Assembly: GCA_013396635.1 (NCBI GenBank)
Contig: WBMW01000582.1
Span: forward strand, 826,421-890,420
Direction: 5' to 3'
DNA from: Penelope pileata
Taxonomy: Eukaryota > Chordata > Aves > Galliformes > Cracidae
DNA: 64,000 nt
The notes under the pieces were generated by a model, which saw only the letters and a list, made by a program, of their open reading frames with translations, did no database searches and was not told the DNA's origin. A program made the translations under genes and the position numbers. Shown piece by piece: positions 61,785-64,000 of the stretch; position 1 is the stretch's first letter; every line of letters starts with the position of its first letter.

Positions 61785-64000
61785 TTTTTTTTTAAACAGC
61801 AGCTAACAAACACATGCCAATAAATAATTCCTTGCAGAGTTGGCTATTAGCTACACAAACCACACGGGCACTCGAGCATTTTAAACCTACAAATTTAACA
61901 CAATATCTTATGATTACTATCAAGATATGTCATTCCAAAATACCTTAGAAATCCAGGTGCAAGAATAATCAGAACCTCCTAAGATTATTGTACATATTCA
62001 GTAACAAAGGATGCTGCTACTCTTCATTTTCACATCCAAGCCTCATGTTGAAGACTACAAGTCTTTGAACATCATTTTTGACTGCCATGCTATTCGAACA
62101 TGTTTTTAATTGACTTACTGTTCATTAAGCATACATAATTAATGCACATCTTCAGTGTAGAACTGCCTGGTTTTGTTCAATTACTATACAAATCAATACT
62201 TGTTCAGAGTTTGTTTTATTCTTGAAAATGTAGTAAGAAATTGGAAAATAAGGCTAGATTTCATTATAGAAAAATGAGTCTTTTGATATCTATACCTACA
62301 TCTATGCGTGTATATTTATATACACACACACCTCTACAATTGATCCTTTGTTGCAAGCATATCCTATCATTGTTACTCACTAAAATAAAGAAATCCTTAA
62401 ATTCACTATTAAAATTTCCTAAGCTCTGCAGTTTCCTCTTTTCACAACCAAATCATCTTAATGTCAGTACTTCCACTGCTGCTACTCTACAGCTTCATCG
62501 ACTCAAGAGTTAAACTCCACAGAAAAGTAAACAGTTCCTGAGAAAATTATGTAACAAGCCAGTATTTCAGTAGACTTGGGTTATATGTCATGCTTTTGAA
62601 ACACGCAAATCCATTTTCTGAGAGTTAAAATATATGGTCTGATCTTAAATCCTAGGAGTATTTACTTGTACGTTCCATACAGAGGCAGAAAGAATGCATT
62701 TGTGCAATCAAAATGTGTTTACTAGCCTATAGCTGCAATTTGAATTCAGGGAAATCCTCCCATTGCTACTACACTGAATGCCTTATTTTTCACAACGCAC
62801 AAAACGTGCTCCGATAAAAGCCTATAGTTAATTTTCAGCTGCATTTTCAAAAGCATCTACAGTCACTAAAATTTATATATCACAACACTGAGTTGTCCTA
62901 GTATCTGAAGGAATCCTTAATTGAAGTCCTCGCACTCCTACCAAATTAACTGGTATGATCATATAATTATATTGGGCAACTTCCTCTTTACTTGTGGCTC
63001 ATGACACAGATTTAAATTTGGTGTGGGTTAGCAAAATACATGGCAAAATGCATTTTTATTGAGGGAACAAATTACTCAAGAATGTAAGAATACCTCGATG
63101 TATCAGGAAGTCAAACCCAGCTGATGATACATGAGGGGGCTCGGTTATTTATTATACAACGGAATTAGCCTTTACCTTCAAAAACTAAAACAGAAGCCCA
63201 ACAAACAAAGACAACTCTCTTCCTCTGTGAGGAAGTATCTAAATAACGTCTACATTTGTAAGCCAGGTACTTAGAAGTAGAAATTACTCAATTTGACAGT
63301 CACCTGCACAAGCATATATCTTCTTGTCCACCTCCAGTGTATCTGTAACATGGAAATACATTACTGCTTTCTCCAGAGTGCAGGGTAGAAGCATAAGGAG
63401 ACAGACAGTAATACTAAATTTGTCACTTCTCAATATTTCATAGGCTAACTTTGAAGAATCAGTTACCTCCTTTAAAGATACTAGCACTGTTTCATTCTAC
63501 ACATTTGCTACCAACTGAGAACATGTAGTGGCAGCTGCTCTATAACACTCACAAATGTGTACAGATTAAGATAAGTTACTAATGTACCTTTTAAAACAAT
63601 ACAGAGCAAATACCTTCATGCCACGATCTTTGTGTAAGTGGAAGGAGCATTTAACTTGTCTTCTATTTAGCAATGACTGCCCACAAATATTAGTGAGTAT
63701 TTATAACTTCTTTTTTTGGTGAAATCCTTTTTTGTCCCATTTGATACAGGTACTCAAGTCTCTCTTTGTCCACAAGTATTGCCAGTTTGGCCTTTCTTCA
63801 CTATCATCCTAGCTCTTTTTGGTGTGTAGGCCAAGTGTGAATAGTGTGGGACTGTGGTTAATTGTTTTTAATTTTTACACTTACACGCACTTTACCACAG
63901 GAGGAACAAAACAAAGCACTAAAACCTACTAAAACCTTACCATCTCACAGGCTGGCTAAACACTGTAATGACATTTCTCCTGTTTCCTAGATTAGTCATT

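Larger units (their letters stand above)
200..64000 (-). other. NUBPL: NUBPL (IND1) gene, 3' part, exons 5-11 and introns
   Basis: Seven minus-strand exons with conserved splice sites encode the C-terminal 191 residues of NUBPL/Ind1, a mitochondrial-matrix member of the Mrp/NBP35 family of P-loop NTPases. The family binds a [4Fe-4S] cluster between subunits and is needed to assemble Fe-S subunits of complex I. Visible hallmarks are the DMPPGTGD switch motif in exon 7 and the CPKC cluster-binding motif in exon 9. Exon numbers follow human NUBPL from memory; summed coding length (578 nt with stop) fits human exons 5-11 exactly. The targeting peptide, P-loop exon and promoter were not found up to 64000. 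No other gene is evident on either strand. Confidence 0.96.
54177..64000 (-). other. NUBPL: NUBPL intron 4 (partial, at least 9.8 kb)
   Basis: I searched the minus strand for the expected upstream exon (DVDVYGPSVPKMMNL and the GNPEL segment) and did not find it, so the intron continues past the window. It holds a CR1 fragment (55474-55930), a MIR/L2-like relic (58000-58060), TA repeats and poly-T at 60370-60392. The rest is AT-rich unique sequence. Confidence 0.85.

Noticed and set aside
54177..64000. Search for the upstream NUBPL exon (DVDVYGPSVPKMM region) or the P-loop exon
   Set aside because: No matching minus-strand codons or phase-compatible donor were found; the exon most likely lies beyond 64000.
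1..64000. CRISPR arrays, operons, tRNA/rRNA genes, phage or plasmid features
   Set aside because: No regularly spaced repeats, no tRNA B-box-like GGTTCGAATCC motif, and the sequence is plainly a vertebrate intronic region.

Overview
The window is vertebrate nuclear DNA, almost certainly avian. It is AT-rich and intron-dominated, with homopolymer runs and several CR1 (chicken repeat 1) retroposon fragments, some ending in the typical 'attctatgat'-type 3' repeats. The species cannot be fixed from the sequence alone. There is no bacterial or viral gene organisation. Most open frames are chance frames in introns or remnants of CR1 reverse transcriptase.

The single gene I can support is the 3' part of NUBPL (IND1), on the minus strand. 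It encodes the mitochondrial P-loop NTPase that supplies Fe-S clusters for respiratory complex I assembly. Seven consecutive coding exons are visible, read from high to low coordinate: 54137-54176, 53959-54049, 34481-34574, 20701-20786, 15690-15810, 12487-12569 and 248-310. All join in frame with GT...AG introns. They sum to 578 nt including the stop, which is the length expected for human exons 5 to 11 (numbering inferred from remembered human gene structure). The N-terminal exons (targeting sequence, P-loop, first half of the NTPase fold) were not found and presumably lie beyond 64000. A polyadenylation signal lies 22 nt past the stop, giving a very short 3' UTR; positions 1 to about 200 are downstream flank.

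Intron sizes vary widely: more than 9.8 kb, 87 bp, 19.4 kb, 13.7 kb, 4.9 kb, 3.1 kb and 12.2 kb. The introns carry at least eight CR1 fragments in both orientations, a diverged dispersed repeat present twice about 3.2 kb apart, a MIR/L2-like relic, an AT-rich 19-bp tandem array beside a 20-bp perfect palindrome, many poly-A/poly-T tracts, and two short assembly gaps (10407-10442, 26870-26913).

I found no convincing new biological system. The most useful leads are the splicing architecture (a weak exon 7 donor between very long introns, and a tiny intron whose retention stops translation at once), an interrupted CR1 copy, the unexplained repeat pair, and a few intronic open frames that deserve a homology search.
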